64,000 bases of DNA from positions 1,674,001 to 1,738,000 of the forward strand of contig NZ_LT670847.1 in assembly GCF_900142895.1 (NCBI RefSeq). The letters are read 5' to 3'. Positions 61,590-64,000 of the stretch are shown here, one piece after another. How positions within the stretch are numbered: position 1 is the stretch's first letter; each line of letters begins with the position of its first letter. Below the pieces are notes generated by a model. The model ran no database searches. It was not told where the DNA came from and saw only the letters and a program-made list of their open reading frames with translations. Source of the stretch: Vreelandella subglaciescola (lineage in GTDB: Bacteria; Pseudomonadota; Gammaproteobacteria; Pseudomonadales; Halomonadaceae). The position numbers were made by a program, and so were the translations under genes.

Positions 61590-62476
61590 GGCGTGCCCCC
61601 TTCGTCGGGCGCGCGGCCGTCGTCGCGGGCCAGACACCAAACGTCCAGCATGCGCTCGACCTCCAGCCGCCAGGGCTTTTGATGCACACCAAACACGTCG
61701 AGCACGCGGCGGCAGTTAAGCACGCGATGCAGCTTGGCATCGTGGTGGTGGCTGAGCGCCTTGACCTCGCCCAACGGCACCGTCTCGCCGCGGCCTTCCA
61801 GATGAGTGGCCAGCAGGGTGCGCACCATCGAGGTAAAGCCGAACGCGCTGACGGGCTCGGTGCCGGCCAGATGATACGCCCCCCAGGCGTTGGCGCCGCA
61901 GTTAAGCTGCTGCAGCATCCCCACCAGCGCAAGCGCTACCGCATCCGCCGAGGTGGGGCAGAAAATCACGTCCTCGGCGGCGCGGGCTTCGTCGCCGGCC
62001 ATCAGGCTGTCGATAATCCGGTTAAGCCAGGCATGGCTGCCTTCCAGCGCAAACAACGGCCCCAGCCGCACGATCACATGGCGATGATATTCGGCGCGAA
62101 TACGATCCCCGGTCTGCACCAGCCGACGCAGGCCGGCATCCTTGGGCGCCGGCACCAGATGCTCGTCGATGGGTTCGCTAAAGCCTTCTTCATAAAGCTG
62201 GTCAGATACACACCAGACTAACGCCACGTCTTGAGAAAGGCAGGCGTCAAGGCAGGCTTCCACCGCGTCGGCGTGAGCCATCACCGCCGCCGGCGCGAGG
62301 CTCAGCGGATGCGAAAGCGGCGGCACAATAACCGCGTCCGGCGCCACCTCAGCCAGCCGCTCCGGGGTCAGCCCAGTGTCTGGCTCGATCACCAGCTGGG
62401 TATCAAAGCGTCGGCTTGCCTCGCGCGCAAGCGCCAGGCTAAGACAGTGTCCGGCATCTAAAATCAGCAGCTTCAC
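61586..62476 (-). CDS. Sugar-nucleotide reductase-like Rossmann protein (RmlD-like)
   Basis: The 296-residue protein resembles the RmlD substrate-binding/NAD-epimerase family: RHVIVRLGPLFALEGSHAWLNRI, EDVIFCPTSADAVALALV and GAYHLAGTEPVSAFGF. The N-terminal glycine motif is degenerate (LDAGHCLSL instead of GGxGxxG), so cofactor binding is uncertain. It is coupled by overlap to the acyltransferase gene. Substrate unknown. Confidence 0.75.
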   Translation of the reverse strand: MKLLILDAGHCLSLALAREASRRFDTQLVIEPDTGLTPERLAEVAPDAVIVPPLSHPLSLAPAAVMAHADAVEACLDACLSQDVALVWCVSDQLYEEGFSEPIDEHLVPAPKDAGLRRLVQTGDRIRAEYHRHVIVRLGPLFALEGSHAWLNRIIDSLMAGDEARAAEDVIFCPTSADAVALALVGMLQQLNCGANAWGAYHLAGTEPVSAFGFTSMVRTLLATHLEGRGETVPLGEVKALSHHHDAKLHRVLNCRRVLDVFGVHQKPWRLEVERMLDVWCLARDDGRAPDEGGTP

Positions 62477-62606
62477 AACAGCCTCTCTGTTATCCGTTCA
62501 GGCATTGGCAGCGCCGCGCGTTAACCCGGCACTGGCGGGCGCCCCGCTTCTCCTGCAAGGCGTGACACTTTACCGGATTGGCGGGGGTGGCAAAAGCGCG
62601 CCGGCA

Positions 62607-63434
62607 TCAGGCCGCGCCGTTTAACAACGACAGCGCATCTTTGAGGGGCGATGAGAGCCGCTCGCGAGGGTGGACAAGATATACCGGATAGGCGAACTCG
62701 GGCATGCGCGACACGCGCTCAAGGCGGCCGGTGTCCAGATAATCCTGCACCGCACTCAGGCGGAAATACCCGCTGCCGGCATTGGCCAGCAGATATTCAA
62801 GCGCCAGCGGCCCAAGGTTTAGCATCATCACCGGGCTTGCCAGCTGCGGCAACACCGCGTCGTGTTCGCGGCGGAACACCTCGCCCCAGTCCACATAGAC
62901 ATACGGGTCGGCCGCGCCGGCGCCCGGCGTTTGTACCATTACCAGTTTCTCTTCCTGCACCAGCGCCACCTGCATGCCCGGCCAATAATCGGCCTGATGC
63001 ACCAATATGGCATCCAGCGCGCCCTGAGTCAGTTTTTGCTGCAGTTCGCGGCGCTCGCCAATCTGAATGCGCACCGCCAGCTGCGGAAAACGCTGGCGCA
63101 GCTCGCTCATCCAGCGGGAAAGCAGCGGGTGCCACAGACTCGCCTCGCCGCCAAGCGCCACGACGCGATCAATCCCCTGCGGCAGCGGCAACTCGCGCTG
63201 TAGCGTTTCCCAAATTTGTACTAGCTGGGCGGCGTGGTCAGCAAAGCGCTCGCCGTCACCGGTCATGGTGATGCCGCCGCGGTCGCGCGTCAGCAGCCGG
63301 CATTGCAGATGCTCCTCCAGCTTATGGATACGCGCCGTCACCGTCGTCTGGGTCACATGCAGCGCCTTGGCTGCAGCGCTGAAGCTGCCCTGGCGCAAAA
63401 TCTCCAGAAAGGTTCTGGCAAGCTCAACTTCCAT
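62607..63434 (-). CDS. LysR-family transcriptional regulator
   Basis: The 275-residue protein has an N-terminal winged HTH (ELARTFLEILRQGSFSAAAK, then HVTQTTVTARIHKLEEHL) and a periplasmic-binding-type effector domain. The ATG at 63434 has GGAG at the right distance; an in-frame ATG four codons earlier is possible. It is transcribed divergently from the DUF488 gene. A dyad in the shared 63435-63582 region (63471-63487) fits a LysR box. The effector is not known. Confidence 0.92.
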   Translation of the reverse strand: MEVELARTFLEILRQGSFSAAAKALHVTQTTVTARIHKLEEHLQCRLLTRDRGGITMTGDGERFADHAAQLVQIWETLQRELPLPQGIDRVVALGGEASLWHPLLSRWMSELRQRFPQLAVRIQIGERRELQQKLTQGALDAILVHQADYWPGMQVALVQEEKLVMVQTPGAGAADPYVYVDWGEVFRREHDAVLPQLASPVMMLNLGPLALEYLLANAGSGYFRLSAVQDYLDTGRLERVSRMPEFAYPVYLVHPRERLSSPLKDALSLLNGAA

Positions 63435-63470
63435 TGCCGGCTCCATTGCCTCGACATTATCCCGTCATTA

Positions 63471-63487
63471 TATCAATAAAAATGATA
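63471..63487. promoter_or_regulatory. Candidate LysR-type operator
   Basis: TATCA-ATAAAAA-TGATA is an AT-rich interrupted dyad in the divergent region between the LysR gene and the DUF488 gene. The T-N11-A core and location are those expected of an autoregulatory LysR site that would also control the divergent gene. Inference from sequence only. Confidence 0.5.
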
Positions 63488-63582
63488 CAAAACCGCTGCA
63501 CTTTTCATTATACGCCGCGCGCACTTGGGGCTATGGTAAAAACAGCGTCTGCAAAAACCGGAAAAAGCAGCGGAGGTTGACC

Positions 63583-63963
63583 ATGCCGGCAGCTAACGTA
63601 CCCTTACCTGAAAAGATTCACTGCAAGCGCGCCTACGACGATCTCTCAGCCGGTGACGGCTACCGGGTTCTCGTTGACGGCATGTGGCCGCGCGGCGTAA
63701 GCAAAGACGCCCTAAAGCTTGATGACTGGCAAAAGGCGTTGGCGCCGTCTACCGAGCTGCGCCGCTGGTTTGGCCACGACCCCCAGCGCTGGGCAGGATT
63801 CTATCAGAAGTTCTTCAACGAGCTTGAACAGAGCGCTGACGCAACTGCCGCCATCGACGCGTTGCTTAGAGCCTGCAACGGGCGCACGCTGACGCTGGTT
63901 TATGCTGCCAAAGACGAACAACACAACAACGCCGTGGCGCTAAAACGCTATCTCGATGCCTGA
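63583..63963 (+). CDS. DUF488 family protein (YeaO-like)
   Basis: The 126-residue protein shows the family core: IHCKRAYDDL, YRVLVDGMWPRGVSKDAL, RRWFGHDPQRWAGFYQKF and TLTLVYAAKDEQHNNAVALK. Biochemical function is not established. GGAGG precedes the ATG at 63583. It is divergent from the LysR regulator, which may control it. The remaining 37 bases to the window edge show nothing. Confidence 0.88.
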   Translation: MPAANVPLPEKIHCKRAYDDLSAGDGYRVLVDGMWPRGVSKDALKLDDWQKALAPSTELRRWFGHDPQRWAGFYQKFFNELEQSADATAAIDALLRACNGRTLTLVYAAKDEQHNNAVALKRYLDA

Positions 63964-64000
63964 TAAGCAACGCTCGACCCACAAGATCGGACGGCGCGGC

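Overview
The window looks like a chromosomal segment of a halophilic gammaproteobacterium close to Halomonas. The evidence is the GC-rich coding, the Pseudomonas/Halomonas-style order of birA-coaX, tRNA-Tyr-Gly-Thr, tRNA-Trp and secE-nusG, a fabA-fabB pair, rapA, typA and a complete znu zinc-uptake operon. Genus is inferred from gene content and protein resemblance, not from a search.

Layout. 1-262 is the start of a type I-E CRISPR helicase-nuclease gene (cas3) running off the left edge. 417-3222 is a zinc-uptake operon with a Zur-like operator, a His-rich small membrane protein and znuC-znuB-znuA. 3241-7060 holds a DUF6164 membrane protein, glyoxalase I, thiM-thiE (thiazole salvage and thiamine phosphate synthesis) and a D,D-carboxypeptidase with a SPOR domain. 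7231-38559, all on the minus strand, is one huge information-processing block. In transcription order it has tRNA-Tyr, -Gly, -Thr and -Trp, then secE-nusG-rplK-rplA-rplJ-rplL-rpoB-rpoC, the str operon (rpsL-rpsG-fusA-tuf), S10 (rpsJ to rpsQ), spc (rplN to rpmJ) and alpha (rpsM to rplQ). Strong sigma-70 promoters are visible before tRNA-Tyr, tRNA-Trp, rpsL and rpsJ. The tuf copy usually found between tRNA-Thr and tRNA-Trp in this lineage is absent.

38710-46882 carries coaX-birA, typA, a small membrane protein, an Lgt-like/TlpA fusion and rapA. 47983-56812 is the most interesting accessory segment. It holds an FAD oxidoreductase, a MerR/LitR-type regulator that lacks the usual cobalamin-binding residues, a photolyase, an NTF2-like protein, and then five genes chained by 4-base ATGA overlaps: SDR, FAD amine-oxidase-like, DUF1365, Cfa-like methyltransferase and DUF2878. 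This looks like a light or singlet-oxygen response cluster joining DNA repair to fatty-acid modification. AAGYTGTACA repeats sit before the regulator gene and inside the NTF2-like gene.

56825-63963 has a PAS-GGDEF-EAL protein, fabA-fabB, an acyltransferase paired with a sugar-nucleotide-reductase-like gene, a LysR regulator and a divergent DUF488 gene. No rRNA gene, insertion sequence, prophage or CRISPR array was seen.
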